Assembly (NCBI RefSeq): GCF_023509035.1
Contig: NZ_CP075583.1
Span: 2,170,001-2,234,000, forward strand
Reading direction: 5' to 3'
DNA from: Janthinobacterium lividum
GTDB lineage: Bacteria > Pseudomonadota > Gammaproteobacteria > Burkholderiales > Burkholderiaceae_D
DNA length: 64,000 bases
The translations under genes were made by a program, and so were the position numbers. This document shows, in pieces, positions 24,881-34,047 of this stretch. Below the pieces are notes generated by a model. That model made no database searches. It was given only the letters and a program-made list of their open reading frames with translations, and was not told the DNA's origin. Position 1 is the stretch's first letter. The number at the start of each line of letters is the position of its first letter.

Positions 24881-27252
24881 GCCTCGTCGCCTTTGGCCGA
24901 GCCGCCGTTCTTGCCTTTCAACGGCGTATGAAAATCGCGCATCAGGTTATCCTTGGGCGACTTCTCGCTCTTGAACAGTTCCAGGCGCGATGGCGTGACT
25001 TTTCTCGGCCAGCTATTGTTGCTGGTATCGATGTCGGCCGTTTCCCAGTACGGGTCCTGCACCAGGCCCACCATCGGTTCATCCGTGATGACGACCTTGG
25101 TGATTCTCTTCGGCGAGTAGCGCCACACTTCGGCTGGCACGCGCTCGACGTACTTCTTGCCGCTTTTCAGTTCGATTTCGAGTATCAGGGGCATGACCAT
25201 GCCGCCCACGTTCGACAGGTCGACCAGGTACAGGTGCTTGCCCTGTTTCAGCAGGTCCTTTTCCCACGGTTCCAGAGTGGCCAGCGCCTCGGCATAGGCG
25301 TTGCGGTCCTTGTTGGTCACCGTGAAATCGTCGTGCTGGTTGTAGAAGTCCTTCAGCTCCGGATGCGCATCGACCCGGCGCGGCATGCCCTTGTTGGCGC
25401 GGCTCGTGACGGATTCCGGCTGGGCGTCCTTTTGCGCCTTTTTCCAGGCTTTTTCCGTTGCCGGATCTTTTGAGCTCACGCCGTATTCGCTGATGCCGTC
25501 GATGCTGATGTCGACCGGGTCGGTCGTATAGAACCAGCCGCGCCAGAACCAGTCCAGGTCCGTGCCGGAAGCGTCTTCCATGGTGCGGAAAAAGTCGGCG
25601 GGCGTGGGGCGCTTGAACTTCCAGCGCTGCGCATATTCCTTGAACGCGTAGTCGAACAGCTCGCGCCCGAGGATGGTTTCGCGCAGGATGTTCAGGCCCG
25701 CCGCCGGCTTGGCGTAGGCGTTGTTACCGAACTGCAGCAGCGATTCGGAGTTCGTCATGATGGGCACCTGGTCGCGGCTACGCATATAGTCGACGATTTC
25801 GCGCGGCTCGCCGCGCGAGGCCGGGTAGTTTTCTTCCCACGCCTGCTGCGCCAGGTATTGCACGAAGGTGTTGAGGCCTTCGTCCATCCACGTCCATTGG
25901 CGCTCGTCCGAGTTGATGATCATCGGGTAGTAGTTGTGTCCCACCTCGTGGATGATCACGCCGATCAAGCCATACTTGGTGCGCTTGGAGTAGGTCAGCT
26001 CGCCCGTCTTCTTATCCTTGACGGGGCGCGGGCCGTTAAACGAGATCATCGGATACTCCATGCCGCCCACGGGGCCGTTGACGGAGATGGCCGTCGGGTA
26101 CGGGTAGTCGATGCTGTACTTGTTGTACTGTTCAATCGTGTGCACGATGGCTTGCGTGCTGTACTTTTCCCACAGCGGATTGCCCTCTTTCGGATAGTAG
26201 GACATGGCCATCACATCGCTGCCGCCTTTCTTGTAGCCCTGCGCATCCCAGATGAACTTGCGGCTCGAGGCCCAGGCGAAATCGCGCACGTTGGCCGCCT
26301 TGAAGTGCCACGTCTTTTGCGCGCGGCTGACGGTTTTTTCGGCCGCTTCCGCCTCTTTTTGCGTGACGATGACGACGGGCTTGTCGCTGCTGCGGGCCTT
26401 TTCCAGGCGTTCACGCTGCGCGGCGGAGAGCACGTCCTGCGGGTTTTGCAGCGCGCCCGTAGAGGCGACGATATGGTCGGCAGGGACGGTCAGCTGCACA
26501 TCGTAGTCGCCGAACTCCAGCGTGAATTCGCCCGAGCCGAGGAACTGCTTGTGCTGCCAGCCGGCCGCGTCGTAATAGGCCGCCATGCGCGGGAACCACT
26601 GCGCCACTTCGAACAGGGCGTTCTTGTCGTCGAAGACTTCATAGCCGGCGCGCCCGCCCAGCACCTTCTGTTCATTGATGCGGTAATCCCAGTCGATCTG
26701 GAAGACGAAGTCCTGGCCCGGTTTCAAAGGCTGCGGCAGGTCGATGCGCATCATCGTGCGGTTTACTACATATTTCAAAGGCTGGCCATCGGCGCCTTTC
26801 AAGGCGCGGATATTGAAGCCGCCCTGGAAGTCGCCGCGCGCCAGGATGCCGCGCAAGCCTTCGAATTTCATGGTTTCTTCGCCGGCCGTTTTGGCCCATG
26901 CCTGGCGCGAGGGCGCGGTGGTCATGCGGCGCGCGTCGGAATCGGGCTTGTAGATATTCTGGTCCAATTGCACCCACAGGTAGCCGAGGGTGTCGGGCGA
27001 CTGGTTATGGTAGGTGATGGTGCCGCTGCCGGCGATCTCGCGTTTGGCCTCGTCCAGGGTGGCGCGGATGGTGTAGTCGGCGCGCTGCTGCCAGTAGGCG
27101 TGGCCCGGTGCGCCGGAGGCGGTGCGGTAGGTGTTCGGGGTGGGCAGCACCTCTTCGAGCTGGCGGAACTTGTCGTCGAATGGTTCGGCAGCGAAGGCCG
27201 ACACGGTAAAGCAGAGAGCCAACGAGGCTACGGAGCCGAAAGGTAAGCGCAT
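24877..27252 (-). CDS. M1-family zinc metallopeptidase (secreted aminopeptidase-like)
   Basis: 791 residues. The zinc motif HEVGH lies in VIIHEVGHNYYPM, with the second Glu in WMDEGLNTF, and NGPVGGMEYPMISF is an M1-like GxMEN-type exopeptidase signature (here GGMEYP). The start is ATG 27252 (MRLPFGSVASL, a Sec signal), with AGGGTG before it; an upstream in-frame start would prefix eleven residues without export sense. First gene of the operon with DUF6702 and the TonB receptor. It could trim peptides before uptake by the receptor, an inference only from linkage. Confidence 0.9.
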   Translation of the reverse strand: MRLPFGSVASLALCFTVSAFAAEPFDDKFRQLEEVLPTPNTYRTASGAPGHAYWQQRADYTIRATLDEAKREIAGSGTITYHNQSPDTLGYLWVQLDQNIYKPDSDARRMTTAPSRQAWAKTAGEETMKFEGLRGILARGDFQGGFNIRALKGADGQPLKYVVNRTMMRIDLPQPLKPGQDFVFQIDWDYRINEQKVLGGRAGYEVFDDKNALFEVAQWFPRMAAYYDAAGWQHKQFLGSGEFTLEFGDYDVQLTVPADHIVASTGALQNPQDVLSAAQRERLEKARSSDKPVVIVTQKEAEAAEKTVSRAQKTWHFKAANVRDFAWASSRKFIWDAQGYKKGGSDVMAMSYYPKEGNPLWEKYSTQAIVHTIEQYNKYSIDYPYPTAISVNGPVGGMEYPMISFNGPRPVKDKKTGELTYSKRTKYGLIGVIIHEVGHNYYPMIINSDERQWTWMDEGLNTFVQYLAQQAWEENYPASRGEPREIVDYMRSRDQVPIMTNSESLLQFGNNAYAKPAAGLNILRETILGRELFDYAFKEYAQRWKFKRPTPADFFRTMEDASGTDLDWFWRGWFYTTDPVDISIDGISEYGVSSKDPATEKAWKKAQKDAQPESVTSRANKGMPRRVDAHPELKDFYNQHDDFTVTNKDRNAYAEALATLEPWEKDLLKQGKHLYLVDLSNVGGMVMPLILEIELKSGKKYVERVPAEVWRYSPKRITKVVITDEPMVGLVQDPYWETADIDTSNNSWPRKVTPSRLELFKSEKSPKDNLMRDFHTPLKGKNGGSAKGDEA

Positions 27253-27350
27253 ATTCACCCTGATGTTGTTGTAAGGAAATAGTGGCAACTATTCTATACG
27301 CAGGGTGAGGCCATCCATGTATCGATTTGTAATAAAGAAAGGCGGATTTT

Positions 27351-27371
27351 GCGCCAGCTTTTGCCTGGCGC
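27351..27371 (-). terminator. Hairpin between the OhrR-like and M1 peptidase genes
   Basis: GCGCCAG and CTGGCGC around a 7-nt loop, 47 bp after the OhrR-like stop. It has no long T-tract, so it may be a weak terminator or a processing site. Confidence 0.35.
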
Positions 27372-27417
27372 TGTCAGGGGGATGCTTTGCCTGATTTTGC
27401 TCGGAAAAGCGGCGCTT

Positions 27418-27878
<461 letters not shown>

Positions 27879-27879
<1 letters not shown>

Positions 27880-27914
27880 GGGCACAGTATATATAGTGCG
27901 CTACTTAATGACAA
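27879..27914 (-). promoter_or_regulatory. Strong promoter giving a leaderless ohrR-like mRNA, with overlapping dyad
   Basis: On the minus strand TTGTCA (27914-27909) and TATACT (27891-27886) are separated by exactly 17 bp. The ATG begins 7 nt after the -10 box, so the A of the start codon is at the expected +1. A near-palindrome centred on TATATA overlaps the -10 region and could be the regulator's own operator. Confidence 0.65.
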
Positions 27915-27980
27915 GCGTGGCTGGCCTGCGCCAGGGCCCCGGACGGGCTGGCCCGGGGCATGGGGAGCGGTCGTGGCGTA

Positions 27981-28799
27981 CTACTGCGCGTACCGCGCGC
28001 GCAGCAGATCGAGCATGGCGACGTTCTGTTCCCAGGCATCCGTCACGGGTTGCTGCGTCCAGGGCAGGGTTTGCGTGTATGGCGCAGGGCCGAATTCCGG
28101 TGTGAACGTCATGCGCTCGGCGCCGGCCGCGCGGCGCAGCGCGACGATGGCGTCCCACCACGCCAGGTGGGCGTCGAGCGCGGCCTTCGCTTCCGGCGCG
28201 CGGAAGTCGGCTACCTGCGGGCCCTGCGCATGGCCCACGCGCGCATGCACGTGGCGCACCAGCGGCAGCACCTGCGCCAGGGTCTGCGGCTGGTCTTCCA
28301 GCAGGGATTCGCAGGCGCAGCACCAGTGCGACAGGTCGGCCGTCAATGGCAGCTCGGGATACTGCGCCAAATAGGGCAGCAGCAGCATCGGGTGGCCGCT
28401 GAAGCGGCTGCGGTGGATTTCATGCACGATGGGCACGCCGTGCTTTGCCGAGATGGCGGCGGCCAGATCGAGCAGTTTTGCGTTTTGCGCCTGGCTGTAA
28501 TAATCCTTGCCCGTGTGCGTGTTGACCAGCACGGGGCGTGCCAGGCAGGCGTTTTCCAGCAGTTCGGCCAGGGCGGCGCGGTGCAGTTCGAAGTCGCTGT
28601 GGAAGACGGTTTCCCACTGCGCGGCGATCAGTTGCAGTCCCGCCTTGGCGATGCGATCCGTCCACTCCTCGCGCAGGGCGGCGTCCAGCGGCAGCGACAT
28701 CTCGATGCCGTCGAAGCCCGCCGCCGCTACCCTATCGATGAAGACCTCGGGCGGCAGCTCGTTATTGCCCCAATGGGCGGCAAAGACATCGATGCGCAT
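27981..28799 (-). CDS. Xylose-isomerase-like TIM-barrel sugar isomerase/epimerase
   Basis: 272 residues of the AP-endonuclease-2/xylose-isomerase TIM-barrel family. It opens [11 protein letters not shown]; putative metal ligands appear in the [10 protein letters not shown] segment (Glu, His), [12 protein letters not shown] (Asp, His) and the late [11 protein letters not shown] (Glu). The start shares its A with the stop of the dioxygenase gene (TGATG), so the two are translationally coupled. Known relatives act on sugars or sugar acids; specificity here is unknown. Confidence 0.87.
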   Translation of the reverse strand: MRIDVFAAHWGNNELPPEVFIDRVAAAGFDGIEMSLPLDAALREEWTDRIAKAGLQLIAAQWETVFHSDFELHRAALAELLENACLARPVLVNTHTGKDYYSQAQNAKLLDLAAAISAKHGVPIVHEIHRSRFSGHPMLLLPYLAQYPELPLTADLSHWCCACESLLEDQPQTLAQVLPLVRHVHARVGHAQGPQVADFRAPEAKAALDAHLAWWDAIVALRRAAGAERMTFTPEFGPAPYTQTLPWTQQPVTDAWEQNVAMLDLLRARYAQ

Positions 28800-29638
28800 C
28801 AGACGAAGCCCCGCACGGGGAACGCTGCGTCGCGCTGTATCCAGTTGTGGGCCGCGTATTCCGTCTGGCCATCGGTGGCGTGCAAGGTATAGGCGTGGCG
28901 CGAGACGGGCGAGCGGTTTGGCGCACTGTAATGGGGCAGCAAGCCGTGGAAGCAGACGAGGGCGCCCGCCTTGACTTCCAGTGGCACGGCCGTGCTGTCG
29001 TCGGGCCAGGGCATGGCGTCGAGTTTTTCCACGCGCACGGCGTCGCCGTTGCGGATGAAGCGTTCGCGCAGCGGGCCGCGGTGGCCGCCCGGTTCCGCCC
29101 ACAGGCAGCCGTTGTCCAGGGTCGCGTCTTCCAGCGCGAACCAGAAGGTGGTCACGCTGATCGGCGTGGTCTCGAAATACGTGGCGTCCTGGTGCCAGCG
29201 CACTTCGCCGCCGATGCCGGGCTGTTTGAAAATGTACATCGATTGCCATACCTGCGCATCCGCCAGGCCCAGGTCGCGCGCCACTTCGGCCAGCTTCGGG
29301 TCGGCTGAAAAAGCGCGGAAAACGGGGTCTAGGTCATGCATGGCATGGCCGATCTTGTTGATCGACAGGGACTTGGCCTGCTTTAACTGGCCGTCCGCGC
29401 CGAACGCCTCTTCCTCGAAGAAGCAGCGGATGGTGTTGTCGGAGGCGAGAAAATAATCGTTGGTGTTCTTCGCCTGGTCGCGCGTTGTGAAGATGGACTG
29501 GCTGACGCTGGGATCGAATTCGTTGACAATCTGCTCGGCGCGCGCGCGCAAAGCGGCGATTTCGTCCGCGCCCTTGAAATCGGGCAGGATGATGTAGCCG
29601 TCGCGTTGGTATTGTTCTTGTTGAGATTGATTCAGCAT
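28799..29638 (-). CDS. Phytanoyl-CoA dioxygenase family protein (2OG-Fe)
   Basis: 279 residues. Iron ligands: H149-x-D151 in VRWHQDATYF and a distal His in FHGLLPHYSAPNRS (H236); Arg/Ser of the same motif bind 2-oxoglutarate. GYIILPDF near the start is typical of the family. I chose ATG 29638 because the longer frame runs into the LysR promoter region. First gene of a two-gene operon with the TIM-barrel isomerase, divergent from the lysR gene 109 bp away. Confidence 0.9.
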   Translation of the reverse strand: MLNQSQQEQYQRDGYIILPDFKGADEIAALRARAEQIVNEFDPSVSQSIFTTRDQAKNTNDYFLASDNTIRCFFEEEAFGADGQLKQAKSLSINKIGHAMHDLDPVFRAFSADPKLAEVARDLGLADAQVWQSMYIFKQPGIGGEVRWHQDATYFETTPISVTTFWFALEDATLDNGCLWAEPGGHRGPLRERFIRNGDAVRVEKLDAMPWPDDSTAVPLEVKAGALVCFHGLLPHYSAPNRSPVSRHAYTLHATDGQTEYAAHNWIQRDAAFPVRGFV

Positions 29639-29716
29639 GGCGGCGGCTCCGGAGGTCAATGAAAAGCGCCATTGTAGGATGGGTGAGGGCGGCAAACAAT
29701 TGGTAGTCGGTTGACA

Positions 29717-29741
29717 GATTGTCGCTAAAACGCAGACAATC
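29717..29741. promoter_or_regulatory. LysR-type operator in the divergent promoter region
   Basis: Perfect inverted repeat GATTGTC (29717-29723) and GACAATC (29735-29741) with an 11-bp spacer, ending 6 bp before the lysR ATG. TTGACA immediately precedes it and GACAAT, 18 bp on, sits 8 nt before the start, so the lysR mRNA may also be leaderless. The dyad spacing suits a LysR tetramer. Confidence 0.55.
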
Positions 29742-29747
29742 CTTGAC

Positions 29748-30707
29748 ATGGATCAATTAAAAGCGATGGAAATCTTTGTCGAAGTGGCGCGCCAGCGCAG
29801 CTTCACTGTGGCCGGCCAGCGCCTGGGCCTGACGCGGGCCATGGTCAGCAAGACCATCATGCAGCTGGAAGAACGCCTGCATGCGCGTCTGCTGCACCGC
29901 TCCACGCGCGAAGTGAGCCTGACGGATGCGGGCCGCGCCTACCTGGCGCCGTGCATGGCCACCGTCAGCCAGGCGCAGGAAGCGGCGCGCATGGTGGCGC
30001 ATGTGGCGCAGGCCGGTGGGGGGGCGGAGCTCGCCGGGCCGCTGCGCATCCAGGCGCCATCGAGTTTCGGCAGCGTGTGGCTGGCCGATGCCGTCGCCCG
30101 ATTCAGCCTGCTGCACCCGCAGGTGCAGGCCGAGTTGTTTGTCGACGATGCGCTGCTCGACCCGATACGCCACGGTTTTGATTTGACGATACGGGTCGGC
30201 GGCATCCCGGACAGTAGCGCGCTGGCCATGCGCCCGCTGGCGCCGTGCCGCGCCGTGCTGTGCGCCAGTCCCGCCTACCTGGCGCAATGGGGCGTGCCGC
30301 AGACGCCGCAAGAGCTGCTGAAGCATCAGTGCCTGCATTTCAGCCACCTGACCGATGGCACGAACTGGCATTTCCAGCGTGGAGAAGGGGAACAGCGCGA
30401 GGAGGTGAGCGTGCGCGTGCAGGCGGGGTTCACTGCGAACAATGGCCTGGTGCTGCACCAGGCGGCGCAGCGGGGACTCGGCATCGTCTACAGCACCACG
30501 TTCCTCGCCTGGCGCAATCTGCTCGATGGCAGCCTGCTGCCCGTGCTGTCCGGCTGGGACCTGCCGCTGAATCACTTGAGCGCGCTGTATCCGGCTAGCC
30601 GCCAGCCGTCGCCCAAGGTGCGCGCGCTGATCGATTTCCTAGTGGCCGAATACCAACCCGTGCCGCCATGGGACCGCGAGCTGGAGGCGGCGGGATTTTT
30701 TGGCTGA
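29748..30707 (+). CDS. LysR family transcriptional regulator
   Basis: 319 residues: N-terminal LysR helix-turn-helix (MEIFVEVARQRSFTVAGQRL, LTRAMVSKTIMQLEE, TREVSLTDAGRAYL) and a two-lobe substrate-binding domain (GPLRIQAPSSFGSVWLADAV, DLTIRVGGIPDSS). Of the CrgA/DmlR-like subgroup by the HTH wording. Divergent from the dioxygenase/isomerase pair with a dyad between them, so it is likely their regulator; the inducer is unknown. Confidence 0.93.
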   Translation: MDQLKAMEIFVEVARQRSFTVAGQRLGLTRAMVSKTIMQLEERLHARLLHRSTREVSLTDAGRAYLAPCMATVSQAQEAARMVAHVAQAGGGAELAGPLRIQAPSSFGSVWLADAVARFSLLHPQVQAELFVDDALLDPIRHGFDLTIRVGGIPDSSALAMRPLAPCRAVLCASPAYLAQWGVPQTPQELLKHQCLHFSHLTDGTNWHFQRGEGEQREEVSVRVQAGFTANNGLVLHQAAQRGLGIVYSTTFLAWRNLLDGSLLPVLSGWDLPLNHLSALYPASRQPSPKVRALIDFLVAEYQPVPPWDRELEAAGFFG

Positions 30708-30710
30708 CGG

Positions 30711-31781
30711 TCAGTTGAAGGCGACGGGTTCCACGGTCCACGCGCCATCGGCATACACGCGCTCGTCGTCCAGATAAACGGCTTCCGTGACGGCGAAGAT
30801 ATCGACGTGGTAGCGCGCATCCTTGCGCTTGAATTGCGGCTTGGCGTACACGCCGTGCTTGGCGCCCAGCGACAGATGGATGCCGCACATGCGTTCATAC
30901 GTGCCGATGTCGTTGACCAGCTGTTCGCGCGAAAAGGCGCGGTTCATGCCGAAGCCCAGTTCGCGTACCCATACTTCGCCCTCATGCGCGCGGATGATCT
31001 CCAGCATGGCCAGGAATTCGGGCGTGGCGTGCTCGGTGCCCGTCACGCGGCCCTTTTCGATGATCAGGGTGATCGGTGTATCGGGACGGTTGACCATGAA
31101 GTGCGTGTCGCCAAAGACGAAGATGCGCACGCGCCCGTTCACCGCTTCCAGGTCCTGCGCTTCCGTAAACACTTCGCCCAGCGGAAACTGACCGCCGATA
31201 TTGTTCATGCCGCTGTAGTCGCCGATATTCAACTTGGCCGATTCGAACGGCGAAGCAAAGACCAGTTGTTCGCCGCCGCTGTCGACCATGCCGTGGCGGG
31301 CGCGGTCGATGCGCGCCTTCAGCGCATGGCCGACGCCGCGATAGTAGGCGGGGTCGTAGGCCAGCGAGGCGATGTAGTGCAGACCCTGCACGCCGGGCAT
31401 GCGCGACAAATGCACGTGCTCGATCACTTTCAAGCCCCGCTTGAACAGCTCGATGCGGATGCGGAACGCTTCCAGGCGGAAGCTGGTCGACTGGATCAGC
31501 ACGACGAGGCTGCCGGCTGGCAGCTCGGCAAACGCGGCTAGCACGGCGTCGGGCGTGACCTCGTCGAAATCGATGAAGGTGGCGTCAGGCAAGGCCTGGC
31601 TATACGCTTCCGTCAGCACGACATTGAGCCAGCTGCGCTTGTCGCAGACGATCAGGGCCGGTTCGTCCGGGCGGTGGCAGATGGCCATGGCCAGCAGGTC
31701 GGCCACGTTTTGCGCGGCCACTTCGGTGGCGGCGGCGCTGATGGCGTCGAGCCGGCTGGTGTCATTCTCGGGAAGCGTCAT
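30711..31781 (-). CDS. M29-like aminopeptidase family protein
   Basis: 356 residues. Motifs resembling the M29 thermostable aminopeptidases include the GGQFPLGEVF loop, ELGFGMN and CGIHLSLGAKHGVY, which supply Glu and His metal ligands. The N-terminal third is an alpha/beta segment (ALIVCDKRSWLNVVLTEAYS). It is similar to uncharacterised leucyl-aminopeptidase-like proteins of Burkholderiales. It is convergent with lysR, with a 3-bp gap, and divergent from a hypothetical gene. The assignment is to the family only. Confidence 0.6.
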   Translation of the reverse strand: MTLPENDTSRLDAISAAATEVAAQNVADLLAMAICHRPDEPALIVCDKRSWLNVVLTEAYSQALPDATFIDFDEVTPDAVLAAFAELPAGSLVVLIQSTSFRLEAFRIRIELFKRGLKVIEHVHLSRMPGVQGLHYIASLAYDPAYYRGVGHALKARIDRARHGMVDSGGEQLVFASPFESAKLNIGDYSGMNNIGGQFPLGEVFTEAQDLEAVNGRVRIFVFGDTHFMVNRPDTPITLIIEKGRVTGTEHATPEFLAMLEIIRAHEGEVWVRELGFGMNRAFSREQLVNDIGTYERMCGIHLSLGAKHGVYAKPQFKRKDARYHVDIFAVTEAVYLDDERVYADGAWTVEPVAFN

Positions 31782-31915
31782 GGTGCGAATTTCGTCTGGC
31801 GTATGGTAAACCAGGCATTATAAGGCGGTTGCCGGGCGTGTCGTCGATACCGCGCCGTTTCAGGCTTGCTTCTGTGGCAAGGATGCTCAAGCCCCACCGG
31901 GGACGGCCGATTATC

Positions 31916-31944
31916 TTGTGTAGTGCCGTATGGCAATGTATTAT
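31916..31944 (+). promoter_or_regulatory. Sigma70-like promoter for the 32072 gene
   Basis: TTGTGT (31916-31921) and TATTAT (31939-31944) with a 17-bp spacer that contains the small palindrome GCCGTATGGC. It lies about 130 bp before the hypothetical gene. The rest of this 290-bp divergent gap holds nothing else recognisable. Confidence 0.4.
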
Positions 31945-32071
31945 TTGTAAAACAGGCCAGATACACGAGTGGCATGCGGTGTGTACGCATGGCGGCTCGT
32001 GCAATGTGATGCGGGACGACACCTTCCTGATGAGGATGGTGCAATGAATAGACTTCGACGAGTGTGATGCG

Positions 32072-32518
32072 ATGAGTGTGATTGGACAAGATATTCCGAT
32101 GGAACGGCCCGATGCGGATGGCCGCGCGGCCCTGCTGGTGCCCATCGCAAGCGTCAAGGAAGATGTGCTGTTGACGATACGCAGGGGCGCGGCCATCGTC
32201 GGCTTTGCCAACCACGACCGTACCGTCACCGTGTATTTTGAAAGCAACCGTTTCGACGATCCCGCGCTGGCGAAGTGGGAACACAAGGCGCGCAAGGCCT
32301 ATGATCGCCTGATCGATAATGCCCCCACCGTATCGAAGCTGACCACCAGCCCCGCCAATTTCGAGCAGATCGGCTATATCAATGGCAAGGGTATCACCAT
32401 CCGCCATATGGATAGCCTGAAACGCTGGCTGACGTATTCGGAGGCGATGGAGACTTGCCCCGAGAATGAGATTATTCCCCGCACTGTTATCGCCAAAGCC
32501 GAAAGCGTCAAAGTCTGA
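32072..32518 (+). CDS. Hypothetical protein, uncharacterised
   Basis: 148 residues, soluble, no signal or membrane segment. It contains KEDVLLTIRRGAAIVGFANHDRTVTVYFESNRFDDPALAKWEHKARKAY-type alternating strand and helix. The composition looks coding and the reverse frame does not. I do not recognise a family. It is followed directly by an inverted/tandem repeat element. The gene start ATG 32072 has only a poor ribosome site, and a GTG at 32078 is possible. Confidence 0.6.
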   Translation: MSVIGQDIPMERPDADGRAALLVPIASVKEDVLLTIRRGAAIVGFANHDRTVTVYFESNRFDDPALAKWEHKARKAYDRLIDNAPTVSKLTTSPANFEQIGYINGKGITIRHMDSLKRWLTYSEAMETCPENEIIPRTVIAKAESVKV

Positions 32519-32524
32519 TTTCTG

Positions 32525-32745
32525 CTGAAAAATGTCCAGGGCGTTGTTGCCTGTGCCTCGCCGTACTAACGTACTGTCTTCGGCTTGGCGCCTAGCCCTG
32601 GGCATTTTTCAGGTGGTCATGGCATGCGGACCGTTGTTGCTTTGCCTTGCCGTACTAACGTACTGTCTTCGGCGTGGCGCCTGGCCCTGGGCATTTTTCA
32701 GGCGTTCATGGCGTGCGGACGATTGGCCAGGGTGTTGTTCCTTTG
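32525..32745 (+). repeat. Inverted/tandem repeat element, about 2.5 copies of a 90-bp unit
   Basis: Copy 1 begins with CTGAAAAATGTCCAGGGC (32525-32542), and its near-perfect inverse GCCCTGGGCATTTTTCAG ends the unit at 32595-32612 (17 of 18 matched). A second unit follows about 90 bp later, with the same GCCCTGGGCATTTTTCAG at 32684-32701, and a degenerate third piece near 32733-32770. Each copy contains CGTACTAACGTACTGTCTTC. It begins right after the hypothetical gene's stop and looks like an intergenic REP- or MITE-like palindrome; no coding frame in it is convincing. Confidence 0.8.
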
Positions 32746-32770
32746 CCTCGCCGTGCTGGCTGACTGTACC

Positions 32771-33027
32771 CTCCCTACACCACGATAATATTTGCCTGCG
32801 CCTGGAGCGGGCAGGGCTGCTCGTCTTCGACGATCGGCCGGCCTGGCGTCGTCTTCCCTCCAAGCGCCAGGTCGTCGTGCCGTTTTTGCTGTCGCGTAAG
32901 GTAATATTGCAACAGCGCAGCCGGGATCTGGCGACAGCATTGGCCGCTGCGCTCGCCAAGAGGAATGACGATATGAACCAGCAAGACGTGCGCAGGGCAA
33001 CGGGCGCACCCGGGAAAAGGTTGGAAT
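32771..33027. other. Gap between repeat element and zinc-ribbon gene
   Basis: I find no gene here; open frames on both strands are short or antisense and lack ribosome sites. AAAAGG about 8 nt before GTG 33028 is the only useful signal and supports that start. Confidence 0.4.
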
Positions 33028-33975
33028 GTGCTTGAAACAGTGAATGACGTTTGCATCAACGCCGCTTGCGGCCGGATCTTGCCGCTGCGCGTGGCGCATT
33101 GCCCGTTTTGCGGCGCGCGCCAGGTGGCGCAAGCGCCTGTTCTGGAGAAAGTGCCAGCGCCGCCCCCGGTGCCGCGCATGCCACCGCCGGTACCCGTCGC
33201 TGCGCCTGTTCCTGCCCCCATTCCTGCGCCCATTCCTGCACCGCAACCCGCGCCCAAGCCAGCTCCTGATCCTGATCATGATCCTGCTCCCAAGCCAGTC
33301 CCGCCAGCGGCCCCCGCGCCAGTCAAGCCGCCGCCCGCGAAACCGGCCGCCCGGGGCTCGGTGCCGCCACCGCGTCCGCCCGTGCGCTTGCGCACGTGGA
33401 TAGCGGCGGCCGTGGTGCTGACCGGTATCTGGTTCTTCAACAAGCCCGCGGACAAGCCGGCCAGCGTGGCGGAACAGGTCGAGGCCGCCACTGCGCTGGC
33501 GGCGCAGTGCGACCTGGATGGAGCGCGCAGCGCGCTGGCTGTGCTGAAAAGCGCCAAGGCACCCGCCGCGCAAATTAAACGCTTGCAGGCGAGCATCACC
33601 AAGTCCGCCGCCGCTTGCGACAGGCAACAGCAGCGGGCACAGGCGTGGACGGTGCTGCAAGGCAGCGTCAAGCAGGCCCTCGACGCGGGCGAGCCGGAGT
33701 TGGCCGCCACGCGCCTGGCCATCTACGTGAAACGCTGGGGCGACGATCCCGACACCCTGGAGCTCGACGCCAAGGTGAAAGTGGCGCAAGCCAGCGCCCA
33801 GCTCGACACTGCCGACGCCTGCCTGGCCAGGGGCGACCGGGTTTGCCTGGAAAGCAGCCTGATCGCCGCCGAGCGCTACAAGCGGCCGGAACTGGTGGCG
33901 CGCACGCAGGCGCTGCGCGCATCGCTGTCGCAATTGCTCGAACGCTCCTTGCTGGACGCGGCGCCGGGACAATAG
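33028..33975 (+). CDS. Zinc-ribbon, proline-rich linker, single-TM protein with helical repeats
   Basis: 315 residues. An N-terminal zinc ribbon has paired Cys in CINAAC and CPFCG. Residues about 40-115 are a Pro/Ala linker rich in PAPxPAP. A single transmembrane helix (TWIAAAVVLTGIWFF) is at about 127-141, and then an alpha-helical TPR-like domain with regularly placed Ala/Leu and Cys follows. The ribbon faces the cytoplasm and the repeats the periplasm, or the reverse. No homologue is known to me; the start is GTG 33028. Unrelated neighbours suggest a stand-alone transcript. Confidence 0.7.
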   Translation: MLETVNDVCINAACGRILPLRVAHCPFCGARQVAQAPVLEKVPAPPPVPRMPPPVPVAAPVPAPIPAPIPAPQPAPKPAPDPDHDPAPKPVPPAAPAPVKPPPAKPAARGSVPPPRPPVRLRTWIAAAVVLTGIWFFNKPADKPASVAEQVEAATALAAQCDLDGARSALAVLKSAKAPAAQIKRLQASITKSAAACDRQQQRAQAWTVLQGSVKQALDAGEPELAATRLAIYVKRWGDDPDTLELDAKVKVAQASAQLDTADACLARGDRVCLESSLIAAERYKRPELVARTQALRASLSQLLERSLLDAAPGQ

Positions 33976-33994
33976 CCTGGCGCCAACAGGTAAA

Positions 33995-34024
33995 ACGCCC
34001 GCCGCGGCCAGGCTGGGCGGGCGT
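33995..34024 (-). terminator. Terminator between convergent zinc-ribbon and phosphatase genes
   Basis: ACGCCCGCC and GGCGGGCGT form a 9-bp stem with a 12-nt loop. On the minus strand it is followed by TTTT, so it should end the phosphatase transcript 24 bp after its stop. It may also act on the plus strand. Confidence 0.6.
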
Positions 34025-34047
34025 CGCGTTGCCGTTTGAATCGACGC

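Noticed and set aside
31778..32605. 275-codon minus-strand frame over the hypothetical gene
   Set aside because: The plus-strand protein has normal composition and the minus frame reads as Arg/His/Gln-rich shadow translation.
32540..32770. CRISPR array
   Set aside because: Only two and a half copies of a unit of about 90 bp with no short spacers; it lacks the repeat-spacer pattern and cas genes.
32532..33035. 167-codon open frame across the repeat element
   Set aside because: It runs through tandem repeats and an untranslated gap, has no start signal, and its protein looks like repeat translation.
32698..33972. 424-codon minus-strand frame over the zinc-ribbon gene
   Set aside because: Low-complexity Arg/Gly translation antisense to a protein with clear domains.
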